A stretch of 64,000 nucleotides of DNA from Pseudomonas orientalis (lineage in GTDB: Bacteria > Pseudomonadota > Gammaproteobacteria > Pseudomonadales > Pseudomonadaceae). Position numbers and translations under genes: made by a program. Position 1 is the first letter of the stretch. Every line of letters starts with the position of its first letter. This document shows positions 35,781-44,017 of this stretch, in pieces. The DNA lies in assembly GCF_001439815.1 (NCBI RefSeq), contig NZ_JYLM01000005.1, forward strand, positions 62,001 through 126,000, read 5' to 3'. The notes beneath the pieces are model-generated. The model was not told the DNA's origin. It saw nothing but the letters and a program-made list of their open reading frames with translations, and ran no database searches.

Positions 35781-36779
35781 CTATGAGTGTCCCGGCGCCT
35801 GGGCCTTCCACCACAGGCAGAACTCGTCGAGGGCGCTCCACAGGCTGACCTTGGGCTCGTAATCGAGATAATGCCGCGCCCGGCTGATGTCGAGGGTGAA
35901 ATCCTTGTTCATGACCTGCATGCCCAGGCGCGACAACGACGGCTCCGGCCGGCCCGGCCACATCGCACAAAACGCCTCGTTCAACGCCGCCACACTGTAG
36001 GACACGCCATAGGAGCGGTAACGCGTGACCTGAGGCAGGTCCATTTGTCGCATCACGTAGTTGACCACATCCCACACCGGCACCGGCGCGCCATTACTGA
36101 TGTTGTAGGCCCTGCCCAGCGCGGAACCGGGAGCCAGCAAGCTGCTAAGCAGCGCCTCGTTAAGGTTGTGCACGCTGGTGAAATCGACCTTGTTAAGGCC
36201 GTCACCGACGATCGCCAGGCGGTTCTTGCGCTGCATCTTCAACAGGCGCGGGAAGATGCTCATGTCACCGGCACCGGTGACGAAACGCGGGCGCAGGGCC
36301 AGCACCTCCAGACCGAATTCCTGGGCGCCGAACACCTTCTGCTCGGCCAGGTATTTGGTCGCGGCATAGGGATGCTTGAAGCGCTTGGGTACCTGCTCTT
36401 CGGTCAGCCCCAAGTGGTCGCGCCCATCGAAATAGATGGAGGGCGACGACAGATGCACCAACCGCCCGACCCGCTGCTTGAGGCACGCTTCGACGACGTT
36501 CTCGGTGACCAGCACATTGCCCTGATGGAAATCCTGATACTTGCCCCATAGCCCGACCGCACCGGCACAGTGCACCACGGCCTCGACGTCACGGCACAGG
36601 TCGCGCACAAGGTCGGCATCGGTCAGATCACCCTGGATAAACTCGGCACCGCGGCGTACCAGGTGTTCCACACCCTCGGCGCGTCGCCCGTTGACCCGCA
36701 CGTCCAGGCCCTGCTCCAGGGCGAAACGCGCAAAGCGCCCGCCGATGAAGCCGCTTGCGCCGGTGACCAGAATTTTCAT
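35781..36779 (-). CDS. NAD-dependent epimerase/dehydratase, 3-beta-HSD-like
   Basis: The 332-residue extended SDR begins with MKILVTGASGFIGGRFARFA, the Rossmann GxxGxxG motif at residues 7-13. The catalytic YAATK lies near 138, preceded by SSPSIYFDG. A substrate-binding C-terminal half includes FTSVHNLNEALLSSLLA and YNISNGAPVPVWDVV. The match is to the 3-beta-hydroxysteroid dehydrogenase/OleD-like group. The natural substrate in Pseudomonas is unknown. It stands between a membrane protein gene and argP, with no clear operon partner. Confidence 0.86.
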   Translation of the reverse strand: MKILVTGASGFIGGRFARFALEQGLDVRVNGRRAEGVEHLVRRGAEFIQGDLTDADLVRDLCRDVEAVVHCAGAVGLWGKYQDFHQGNVLVTENVVEACLKQRVGRLVHLSSPSIYFDGRDHLGLTEEQVPKRFKHPYAATKYLAEQKVFGAQEFGLEVLALRPRFVTGAGDMSIFPRLLKMQRKNRLAIVGDGLNKVDFTSVHNLNEALLSSLLAPGSALGRAYNISNGAPVPVWDVVNYVMRQMDLPQVTRYRSYGVSYSVAALNEAFCAMWPGRPEPSLSRLGMQVMNKDFTLDISRARHYLDYEPKVSLWSALDEFCLWWKAQAPGHS

Positions 36780-36831
36780 GCACTACCCCATGTTCTTTCG
36801 TTTTTCATCACTGTTGCCTTGACGCGCGCCA

Positions 36832-37725
36832 TCACTTCAACGGCACCAACCATTGCCCGCAGACCCGTGCCAGGTGCTCGGTCAACAGGCCCAACAGTTG
36901 CCCGCCACTGCGCCAATGATGCCAGTACAGCGGCACATCGATGGGCTTATCTGGCAGCAATTCGACCAGCAGACCTTTTTCCAGTGGGGCGCGCACCTGC
37001 AATTCAGGCACCAGGCCCCAGCCCAGCCCAGCTTCCATCAGGCGGATAAAGCCTTCGGATGACGGGCATAAATGGTGCTCGAAACCGCCGTTCACCCCGA
37101 GCGAAGCCAGGTAACGGTGTTGCAGGAAATCATCCGGCCCGAACACCAGCGCCGGCGTACCGGCCAATTGGTCGGCTTGCACGCCGGCCGGGAAATGCCG
37201 CGCTATGAACGCCGGGCTGGCGAATGCGCGGTAACGCATGGCGCCGAGTGCCAGGCTACGGGCGCCGGCAACCGGACGCTCGCTGGCGCAGATACAGGCC
37301 GCCACTTCACCGGCACGCATGCGTTTGAGGCCCACGGTCTGATCTTCCACCACCAGGTCCAGCAGCAGGCGCTGTTCGCCGCAGAAATCGCTGACCGCCA
37401 GCGCCCACCAGGTGGCCAGGCTGTCGGCATTCAGTGCAATGCGCAGGCGCTCGGGCATGCCCTCTTCGTCCAATGCCGGCACCTGGCTTTGCAGGTCACG
37501 CTCCAGCAGGCGCACCTGTTGCACATGGTTGAGCAAGCGTCGGCCAATATCGGTGGGGGTCGGTGGTGTCGCCCGCACCAGTACCGGCTGGCCGACGCGC
37601 GCCTCCAGCAACTTGATGCGCTGGGACACGGCCGACTGCGAAAGCCCCAGCACCTGCGCGCCGCGCTCGAAGCCAGCCTGTTCCACCACGGCCGCCAGGG
37701 CGGAAAGCAACTTATAGTCGAACAT
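36832..37725 (-). CDS. argP: LysR-family regulator ArgP (IciA/LysG type)
   Basis: The 297-residue LysR protein has an N-terminal winged helix-turn-helix (MFDYKLLSALAAVVEQAGF, then GLSQSAVSQRIKLLEARVGQ) and a C-terminal co-inducer domain. ArgP regulators activate the basic-amino-acid exporter ArgO in response to arginine or lysine. Here the exporter gene lies divergently 101 bases away, the classic arrangement. The proposed regulation follows from that family knowledge. Confidence 0.93.
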   Translation of the reverse strand: MFDYKLLSALAAVVEQAGFERGAQVLGLSQSAVSQRIKLLEARVGQPVLVRATPPTPTDIGRRLLNHVQQVRLLERDLQSQVPALDEEGMPERLRIALNADSLATWWALAVSDFCGEQRLLLDLVVEDQTVGLKRMRAGEVAACICASERPVAGARSLALGAMRYRAFASPAFIARHFPAGVQADQLAGTPALVFGPDDFLQHRYLASLGVNGGFEHHLCPSSEGFIRLMEAGLGWGLVPELQVRAPLEKGLLVELLPDKPIDVPLYWHHWRSGGQLLGLLTEHLARVCGQWLVPLK

Positions 37726-37826
37726 CAGTTTTCCTAATGAGCGATCAGCAATATTGGTTTTTCTTATACAGGCCCGACCGGCACCATAGCCAGCAACGTT
37801 TGAGCATGACTTAAGGATTTTTCGCT

Positions 37827-38429
37827 ATGTGGCAAAGCTATATGAACGGGTTGCTGGTAGCCCTGGGGCTGATCATGGCGATCGGCACGCAGAATGCGTT
37901 CGTTCTGGCGCAGGGCCTGCGCCGCGAGCATCACTTGCCGGTCGCAGCCCTGTGTGTAATCTGCGATGCACTGCTGGTGGCGGCCGGAGTGTTCGGGTTG
38001 GCCACTGTGCTGGCGCAGAGCCCGATATTGCTGGCGGTAGCACGCTGGGGCGGAGCGGCGTTTCTGCTGTGGTACGGCGCGTGCGCGCTGCGCAGGGCCT
38101 GTTCGACACAAAGCCTGGACCAGAACGCCAGCCTCAAGACCCGCTCATTGCGCGCCGTGCTGTTGAGCGCGCTGGCGGTGACCCTGCTCAACCCCCACGT
38201 TTATCTGGACACCGTTCTGCTGATCGGCTCCCTGGGCGCGCAACAAACGGAGCCGGGGGCTTACGTGGCCGGCGCGGCCAGCGCGTCGTTCCTGTGGTTT
38301 ACCACCCTGGCCCTCGGCGCGGCGTGGTTGGCGCCGTGGCTGGCGCGCCCGGCTACCTGGCGCCTGCTGGACCTGTTGGTGGCCGTGATGATGTTCGGCG
38401 TGGCCTACCAACTAATAAGCTCGCCATGA
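37827..38429 (+). CDS. argO: Basic amino acid exporter, LysE/ArgO family
   Basis: The 200-residue inner-membrane protein with about five or six helices starts MWQSYMNGLLVALGLIMAIG, followed by the family motif TQNAFVLAQGLRREH. A second hallmark, LNPHVYLDTVLLIGSLG, follows in the middle. LysE/ArgO exporters remove excess lysine or arginine. It is divergent from argP, which presumably controls it. Confidence 0.93.
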   Translation: MWQSYMNGLLVALGLIMAIGTQNAFVLAQGLRREHHLPVAALCVICDALLVAAGVFGLATVLAQSPILLAVARWGGAAFLLWYGACALRRACSTQSLDQNASLKTRSLRAVLLSALAVTLLNPHVYLDTVLLIGSLGAQQTEPGAYVAGAASASFLWFTTLALGAAWLAPWLARPATWRLLDLLVAVMMFGVAYQLISSP

Positions 38430-38499
38430 ACTTATTCCAAAAGGCTCTGGAACCTCTATCCCACACAGTTGTTGCGTGGTTTTGCCGCACCCCCGGTGC

Positions 38500-38505
38500 T
38501 ATGAT
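38500..38505 (+). promoter_or_regulatory. Probable -10 box of sodB
   Basis: An extended -10 (TGCTATGAT) lies about 100 bases before the sodB ATG. The intervening leader is long enough for sRNA control; sodB is a known PrrF/RyhB-type target in relatives. The -35 is weak. Confidence 0.4.
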
Positions 38506-38606
38506 CCCGAACTTGCGCCGCAAAGAGTACAGACTCGCCGGCGCTTGTTTGGCCGCCCGTGATCGGCCTTGCGCTCACCGCAACTGACCTGATTAGGAGA
38601 ATCATC

Positions 38607-39203
38607 ATGGCTTTCGAATTGCCGCCGCTGCCCTACGCACACGATGCCCTGCAGCCGCACATCTCCAAGGAAACCCTGGAGTATCACCACGACAAGCACC
38701 ACAACACCTATGTCGTGAACCTGAACAACCTGGTGCCAGGCACCGAGTTCGAAGGCAAGACCCTGGAAGAAATCGTCAAGTCTTCTTCGGGCGGCATCTT
38801 CAACAACGCCGCTCAGGTCTGGAACCACACGTTCTACTGGAACTGCCTGGCGCCAAACGCCGGTGGTCAACCTACCGGCGCATTGGCTGAAGCCATCAAT
38901 GCCGCGTTCGGTTCGTTCGACAAGTTCAAGGAAGAGTTCACCAAGACGTCGGTCGGCACCTTCGGTTCCGGTTGGGGCTGGCTGGTAAAAAAGGCTGACG
39001 GTTCCCTGGCTCTGGCCAGCACCATCGGCGCCGGCAACCCGCTGACCAACGGCGACACGCCGCTGCTGACCTGCGATGTCTGGGAACACGCCTACTACAT
39101 CGACTACCGCAACGTGCGTCCAAAGTATGTGGAAGCGTTCTGGAACCTGGTCAACTGGAAGTTCGTGGCTGAGCAGTTCGAAGGCAAGACCTTCACTGCC
39201 TAA
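38607..39203 (+). CDS. sodB: Superoxide dismutase [Fe]
   Basis: The 198-residue cytoplasmic enzyme converts superoxide to hydrogen peroxide and oxygen. Metal ligands are His27, His74, Asp157 and His161 (in YHHDKHH, WNHTFYW and DVWEHAYY). FGSGWGWLV and the Gly/Ala pattern around it fit the iron form. The ATG at 38607 has TTAGGAG upstream. A strong terminator follows. The sodB-bifA neighbourhood matches that in P. aeruginosa, but here a small extra gene lies between them. Confidence 0.97.
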   Translation: MAFELPPLPYAHDALQPHISKETLEYHHDKHHNTYVVNLNNLVPGTEFEGKTLEEIVKSSSGGIFNNAAQVWNHTFYWNCLAPNAGGQPTGALAEAINAAFGSFDKFKEEFTKTSVGTFGSGWGWLVKKADGSLALASTIGAGNPLTNGDTPLLTCDVWEHAYYIDYRNVRPKYVEAFWNLVNWKFVAEQFEGKTFTA

Positions 39204-39223
39204 GCAACGTTTGCAGTAGAAAG

Positions 39224-39249
39224 AGCCCGGCGATTGCCGGGCTTTTTTG
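39224..39249 (+). terminator. Terminator of sodB
   Basis: AGCCCGGC / GCCGGGCT hairpin followed by TTTTTT, 21 bases after the sodB stop. Confidence 0.95.
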
Positions 39250-39284
39250 TGGGCGCCAAACCGCGACAAGCTGTATGGAATGGT

Positions 39285-39313
39285 GGAACTCGCAAAAGGG
39301 AATTTGCCACGCA
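39285..39313 (+). promoter_or_regulatory. Candidate HrpL-dependent hrp box
   Basis: GGAACT-N16-CCACGCA fits the extracytoplasmic-sigma HrpL promoter consensus (GGAACC/T-N15/16-CCACNNA). It lies 46 bases before the ATG at 39359 and right after the sodB terminator, where the small gene needs its own promoter. Confidence 0.65.
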
Positions 39314-39358
39314 GGGAGTGAGAGGAATAACCCTCTCGCGCTCTTCTGGAGAAAAAAA

Positions 39359-39544
39359 ATGGAAGCAATCGGACAAGCAGGCGGGCAGATGGCGATGCAA
39401 CTCATCAGCGGCCTTATGAAAGGTCTCGCCGGGGGTGGTGGCGGTGGTGGAGGCGATGAAGGGGGTGGCGCAAGCGCACCGAGCCGTCCCGGTGAAGACA
39501 ACATGCCGCCACCGCCGCCGAAGATTGACTTTTCAGTCAGCTGA
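39359..39544 (+). CDS. Small glycine-rich protein, possible type III-secreted helper
   Basis: The 61-residue protein starts MEAIGQAGGQMAMQLISG. It has an amphipathic N-terminal helix, a run of eight glycines, an acidic Gly/Ala/Ser part, a run of five prolines, and ends KIDFSVS. It has no cysteine, signal peptide or membrane segment. This small, glycine-rich, cysteine-free composition resembles harpin-like helper proteins of type III secretion systems. The hrp-box-like promoter upstream supports that idea. The ribosome binding site is GGAG, eight bases upstream. It has its own terminator, so it is a single-gene transcript between sodB and bifA. No known family was recognised. Confidence 0.7.
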   Translation: MEAIGQAGGQMAMQLISGLMKGLAGGGGGGGGDEGGGASAPSRPGEDNMPPPPPKIDFSVS

Positions 39545-39600
39545 CCAATGCACTGATGCCAGACAACCGTTGACACTCAGCGCATTAATCGAACAGCAAG

Positions 39601-39633
39601 ACGGCGGAGCGAATCCGCCGTTTTTGTTTTTTG
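39601..39633 (+). terminator. Terminator of the glycine-rich gene
   Basis: ACGGCGGA / TCCGCCGT stem followed by a long T-rich tail (TTTTTGTTTTTT). Confidence 0.93.
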
Positions 39634-39748
39634 CTCCTGAGCAGGCTTGAAGACACCTGCCGCTCCAATGTTCCTTTGACTGCCCTCACCAGATTGCCAA
39701 TACTCATGGCATATTGAAGGCCACCCGCATGAGACAAGGAATGCCCCT

Positions 39749-41800
39749 TTGAAGCTGGAACTCAAAAACAGCTTGTCGGTGAAGTTGCTACGGGTTGTCT
39801 TGCTCTCGGCATTGATCGTGGGCGTGGCACTGAGCGTGGCGCAGATCGTTTTCGATGCCTACAAGACGCGCCAGGCCGTGGCGGGAGATGCCCAACGTAT
39901 CCTCGATATGTTTCGCGACCCCTCGACCCAGGCCGTCTACAGCCTGGACCGCGAAATGGGCATGCAGGTGATCGAAGGGCTGTTTCAGGATGACGCCGTG
40001 CGCGTCGCCTCCATCGGTCATCCCAACGAAACCATGCTCGCGGAAAAAAGCCGCGCCCTGCAGCCCTCTTCCAGCCGCTGGCTGACCGACCTGATTCTTG
40101 GACAGGAACGCACCTTTACCACCCCGCTGGTGGGCAAGGGCCCCTACAGCGAGTATTACGGCGACCTGAGCATTACCCTCGACACCGCCACCTACGGCGA
40201 AGGCTTCCTCGTCAGCTCGGTGATCATCTTTATTTCCGGGGTGCTGCGCGCCCTGGCCATGGGCCTGGTGCTCTACCTGGTGTATCACTGGCTGCTGACC
40301 AAACCGCTGTCGCGGATTATCGAGCACCTGACGTCGATCAACCCGGACCGGCCCAGCGAGCACAAGATCCCGCAGCTCAAGGGGCATGAGCGCAACGAGT
40401 TGGGACTGTGGATAAATACGGCCAACCAGTTGCTCGAATCCATCGAACGCAATACCCACCTGCGCCATGAGGCCGAGTCCAGCCTGTTGCGCATGGCCCA
40501 GTATGATTTTCTCACCGGCCTGCCGAACCGCCAGAAATTGCAGGAGCAACTGGACCGGATCCTGACCGACGCCGGCCGGCGCCAGCGCCGCGTAGCGGTA
40601 TTGTGCGTGGGGCTGGATGATTTCAAGAGCGTCAACGAGCAGTTCACCTATCAGAATGGCGACAAACTGCTGCTGGCCCTGGCCGATCGCTTGCGCGCCC
40701 ACAGCGGCCGCCTGGGTGCGCTCGCCCGCCTGGGTGGCGACCAGTTCGCCCTGGTGCAAGCCGATATCGACCAGCCCTACGAAGCCGCCGAGCTGGCGCA
40801 AAGTATCCTGGACGACCTGGAGGCGGAGTTTGCTCTCGATCAGGACCAGATTCGCCTGCGCGCCACCATCGGCATCACCTTGTTCCCGGAAGACGGCGAC
40901 AGCACGGAGAAATTGCTGCAAAAAGCCGAACAGACCATGACCCTGGCCAAAAGCCGCTCGCGCAATCGCTATCAGTTCTACATCGCCAGCGTCGACAGCG
41001 AAATGCGTCGGCGCCGCGAGCTGGAGAAAGACCTGCGCGATGCCTTGAGCCGCGACCAGTTTCACCTGGTGTACCAACCGCAGATCAGTTACCGCGACCA
41101 CCGCGTGGTCGGTGTAGAAGCGCTGCTTCGCTGGCAGCACCCGGAACACGGCCTGGTGCCGCCGGACCTGTTCATCCCGCTGGCGGAACAGAATGGCACC
41201 ATCATTCCCATCGGCGAATGGGTGCTGGACCAGGCGTGCCGCCAGCTGCGCGAATGGCATGACCTGGGCTTCACCGAACTGCGCATGGCGGTCAACCTGT
41301 CCACCGTGCAGCTGCACCACACCGAGTTGCCACGGGTGGTCAACAACCTGATGCAGATCTACCGCCTGCCGCCGCGCAGCCTGGAGCTGGAAGTCACCGA
41401 AACCGGCCTGATGGAAGACATCAGCACCGCCGCCCAGCACCTGTTGAGCCTGCGCCGTTCGGGGGCGTTGATCGCCATTGATGACTTCGGCACCGGTTAC
41501 TCATCCCTCAGTTACCTCAAAAGCCTGCCACTGGACAAGATCAAGATCGACAAGAGCTTCGTCCAGGACCTGCTGGACGACGACGACGATGCGACCATCG
41601 TGCGCGCAATCATCCAACTGGGCAAAAGCCTGGGCATGCAGGTGATTGCCGAGGGCGTGGAGACCGCCGAGCAGGAGGCCTACATCATTTCCGAGGGTTG
41701 CCATGAAGGCCAGGGCTACCACTACAGCAAACCGCTGCAGGCCCGGGAGTTGGCGGCTTTCCTGAAGCAATCGGAACGCGATAACGCGGCGATTATTTGA
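39749..41800 (+). CDS. bifA: Cyclic-di-GMP phosphodiesterase BifA (degenerate GGDEF + EAL)
   Basis: The 683-residue inner-membrane protein has an N-terminal membrane segment, a periplasmic sensor domain (about 40-150), a second membrane segment and HAMP-like linker, a degenerate GGDEF domain (motif GGDQF) and a C-terminal EAL domain with intact VGVEALLRW and DDFGTGYSS. BifA hydrolyses c-di-GMP, limiting biofilm and promoting swarming in P. aeruginosa, where it also lies next to sodB. The start is a TTG at 39749, eight bases after AAGGA. The nearby ATG at 39741 opens only a three-codon frame whose stop overlaps the TTG. Confidence 0.95.
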   Translation: MKLELKNSLSVKLLRVVLLSALIVGVALSVAQIVFDAYKTRQAVAGDAQRILDMFRDPSTQAVYSLDREMGMQVIEGLFQDDAVRVASIGHPNETMLAEKSRALQPSSSRWLTDLILGQERTFTTPLVGKGPYSEYYGDLSITLDTATYGEGFLVSSVIIFISGVLRALAMGLVLYLVYHWLLTKPLSRIIEHLTSINPDRPSEHKIPQLKGHERNELGLWINTANQLLESIERNTHLRHEAESSLLRMAQYDFLTGLPNRQKLQEQLDRILTDAGRRQRRVAVLCVGLDDFKSVNEQFTYQNGDKLLLALADRLRAHSGRLGALARLGGDQFALVQADIDQPYEAAELAQSILDDLEAEFALDQDQIRLRATIGITLFPEDGDSTEKLLQKAEQTMTLAKSRSRNRYQFYIASVDSEMRRRRELEKDLRDALSRDQFHLVYQPQISYRDHRVVGVEALLRWQHPEHGLVPPDLFIPLAEQNGTIIPIGEWVLDQACRQLREWHDLGFTELRMAVNLSTVQLHHTELPRVVNNLMQIYRLPPRSLELEVTETGLMEDISTAAQHLLSLRRSGALIAIDDFGTGYSSLSYLKSLPLDKIKIDKSFVQDLLDDDDDATIVRAIIQLGKSLGMQVIAEGVETAEQEAYIISEGCHEGQGYHYSKPLQARELAAFLKQSERDNAAII

Positions 41801-41848
41801 GCGGGCACAACGATACCAAATATTTCCCGCGTATAAGCCTTTACACAA

Positions 41849-41868
41849 AATGCAAATCTTTCGCATTA
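41849..41868 (+). promoter_or_regulatory. Possible Fur box
   Basis: AATGCAAATCTTTCGCATTA is a partly symmetric sequence resembling Pseudomonas Fur sites. It lies 56 bases before the imelysin gene, whose relatives are iron-regulated. Confidence 0.45.
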
Positions 41869-41924
41869 TGTCGCAGTTTTGCGCCCGCGCGCGCCCCATC
41901 AACAACCGAAGCAGGATGTTCGCC

Positions 41925-43265
41925 ATGATTCGTATGCCCCTGGCCACCGCCAGTCTGCTGGCCATTGCTATTTCTCTCGCCGGTTGCGGCGAAGGTAAAG
42001 ACAAGGCCGCCGCGCCTCAGGCGCCTGCCGCTGCCAGCACTACCGCCCCAGCGGCTGCCACGCCTGCCGGCCAGGTCGACGAGGCGGCGGCCAAGGCCGT
42101 GGTCGCGCATTACGCCGATATGGTGTTTGCGGTGTACAGCGACGCCGAGTCCACCGCGAAAACCCTGCAGACCGCCATCGACACCTTCCTGGCCAATCCC
42201 AACGACGACACGCTCAAGGCCGCCCGTACCGCCTGGATCGCCGCGCGCGTGCCTTACCTGCAGAGTGAAGTGTTCCGCTTCGGCAACACCATCATCGACG
42301 ACTGGGAAGGCCAGGTGAACGCCTGGCCCCTGGACGAGGGGCTGATCGACTACGTCGACAAATCCTACGAACACGCACTGGGTAACCCGGGCGCCAACGC
42401 CAACATCATCGCCAACACCGAAATCCAGGTCGGCGAAGACAAGGTCGACGTCAAGGAAATCACCCCGGAAAAACTCGCCAGCCTCAATGAGCTGGGCGGT
42501 TCCGAAGCGAACGTCGCCACCGGCTATCACGCCATCGAGTTCCTGCTCTGGGGCCAGGACCTCAATGGCACAGGCCCAGGCGCGGGCAACCGTCCGGCCT
42601 CTGACTACATGACCGGTGACGGTGCAACCGGCGGCCATAACGAGCGTCGTCGCACCTACCTGCGCGCCGTGACCCAGCTGCTGGTCAGCGACCTGCAGGA
42701 AATGGTCGGCAACTGGAAGCCCAACGTCGAAGACAACTACCGCGCCACCCTTGAATCGGAACCGGCTACCGACGGCCTGCGCAAAATGCTGTTCGGCATG
42801 GGCAGCCTGTCCCTCGGCGAGCTGGCTGGCGAACGCATGAAAGTGTCCCTGGAAGCCAACTCGCCGGAAGACGAGCAGGACTGCTTCAGCGACAACACCC
42901 ATTACTCGCACTTCTATGACGCCAAGGGCATCCGCAACGTCTACCTGGGCGAGTACACCCGCGTCGACGGCAACAAGCTGACCGGCCCGAGCCTGTCGTC
43001 CCTGGTGGCGAAAGCCGACCCGGCGGCCGATGCAGCCCTCAAGGCTGACCTGGCGGCGACCGAAGCGAAGATCCAGGTGATGGTCGACCATGCCAACAAG
43101 GGCGAGCACTACGACCAGTTGATCGCAGCCGGTAACGATGCGGGTAACCAGATCGTACGTGACGCCATCGCTGCGCTGGTCAAGCAGACCGGTTCGATCG
43201 AAGCCGCCGCAGGCAAGCTGGGCATCAGCGACCTGAACCCGGACAGCGCTGATCACGAGTTCTGA
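41925..43265 (+). CDS. Imelysin-family iron-regulated lipoprotein (IcmP/IrpA-like)
   Basis: The 446-residue protein has a lipoprotein signal (MIRMPLATASLLAIAISLAG, lipidated at Cys21) followed by an Ala/Pro-rich linker (to about residue 50). The imelysin domain contains the conserved GxHxxE motif in GYHAIEFLLWGQD and a long helical repeat. Relatives were first described as insulin-cleaving metalloproteinases and are now regarded as periplasmic iron-uptake accessory proteins. A possible Fur box upstream fits iron control. The ATG at 41925 has AGGA upstream; ATG 41916 is a less likely alternative. The next gene in P. aeruginosa order is related but absent here. Confidence 0.88.
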   Translation: MIRMPLATASLLAIAISLAGCGEGKDKAAAPQAPAAASTTAPAAATPAGQVDEAAAKAVVAHYADMVFAVYSDAESTAKTLQTAIDTFLANPNDDTLKAARTAWIAARVPYLQSEVFRFGNTIIDDWEGQVNAWPLDEGLIDYVDKSYEHALGNPGANANIIANTEIQVGEDKVDVKEITPEKLASLNELGGSEANVATGYHAIEFLLWGQDLNGTGPGAGNRPASDYMTGDGATGGHNERRRTYLRAVTQLLVSDLQEMVGNWKPNVEDNYRATLESEPATDGLRKMLFGMGSLSLGELAGERMKVSLEANSPEDEQDCFSDNTHYSHFYDAKGIRNVYLGEYTRVDGNKLTGPSLSSLVAKADPAADAALKADLAATEAKIQVMVDHANKGEHYDQLIAAGNDAGNQIVRDAIAALVKQTGSIEAAAGKLGISDLNPDSADHEF

Positions 43266-43283
43266 TCAAGGCGCAGTTGAACG

Positions 43284-43309
43284 AGGCGACCTTCGGGTCG
43301 CCTTTTTTA
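43284..43309 (+). terminator. Terminator of the imelysin gene
   Basis: AGGCGAC / GTCGCCT hairpin with CTTCGG loop followed by TTTTTT. Confidence 0.94.
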
Positions 43310-43336
43310 TACCTGTTTCAAACACCGCAGATCTTA

Positions 43337-43436
43337 TGTGGGAGGGGGCTTGCCCCCGATAGCGGTATGTCAGTGAACTATGTATTGGCTGACCCGACAC
43401 CATCGGGAGCAAGCCCTAATGCCTGTCAGTTAAGCG
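43337..43436. repeat. GI REPIN with a broken right arm
   Basis: The left arm and middle are intact. The right arm stops at GCAAGCCC (43409-43416) and continues as TAATGCCTGTCAGTTAAGCG instead of the expected CCTCCCACA. This is the same junction as at 34651. Together with the elements at 43553 and 43812 it fills the 752-base gap 43266-44017, which holds no convincing gene. Confidence 0.8.
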
Positions 43437-43552
43437 AACGAAACATAGGTATCTACACAACTCTGCAGCGCCCAACGTAACCACTATGCGAAGCGAGCCG
43501 CTCTTGATCTTGATCTGCTTTTGATCTCAGGCGCCCCGTTAAACCACGCTGG

Positions 43553-43790
43553 CCGAACGCAGGCTTGAATCCGTGGGTAACCCGGCAGGACGCCGGGTTA
43601 GCCGCACTGGGCCATGGATGGCCCATTGCGGCGGCCCACGGATTCAAGCCTGCGTTCGGGCACACCGAGCCTGGGCGAGGTGCCGAGTGGTGGGGCAAGA
43701 GCGTTTTGCTTACTTTTGACTGGGCCGGCATTCCGGCTTTTCAAAAGTGAGCCGCTGTAAAAGCGGAACCCTAAGCGGCCGTTACCGCAG
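43553..43790. repeat. Multi-hairpin intergenic element
   Basis: A perfect 25-base inverted repeat (43553-43577 and 43635-43659) encloses two further perfect or near-perfect hairpins: TAACCCGGC / GCCGGGTTA (43578-43600) and GCCGCA...TGCGGC with TGGGCCAT / ATGGCCCA inside (43601-43632). Almost all of 107 bases can pair as a three-way cruciform. More hairpins follow: CTTTTGA / TCAAAAG around GCCGG / CCGGC, and CCGCT / AGCGG. Open frames across it are products of the symmetry and are not called. Confidence 0.75.
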
Positions 43791-43811
43791 AAACGGATAT
43801 GTACTCGGTCT

Positions 43812-43939
43812 GATCCAACATTCTGTGTCGGTCCTGAGGCCGCCATCGGGGGCAAGCCCCCTCCCACATTTGAACCGGGATCGATCCAACATCCTGGTCG
43901 GTCCTGAGGTCGCCATTGGGGGCAAGCCCCCTCCCACAT
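43812..43939. repeat. Tandem duplication of a half GI REPIN
   Basis: Two direct copies (43812-43871 and 43883-43939) share GATCCAACAT, CGGTCCTGAGG and the right GI arm ending CCCTCCCACAT. The second has a one-base change (ATTGGGGGC). Confidence 0.8.
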
Positions 43940-44017
43940 GTTGCTCCAACCCTCGGTTTACAAGACCTGCACCGCAGGTAGAATGGCGCCTCTGCCCACA
44001 CCACCCGAGCGAACTTC

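Noticed and set aside
39788..41440. Long open frame (550 codons) antisense to bifA
   Set aside because: It is a shadow of the high-GC bifA reading frame, with no ribosome binding site and no family-like sequence.
43453..43939. Small open frames over the multi-hairpin element and REP halves
   Set aside because: Frames arise from inverted-repeat DNA; no ribosome binding sites or conserved protein features.
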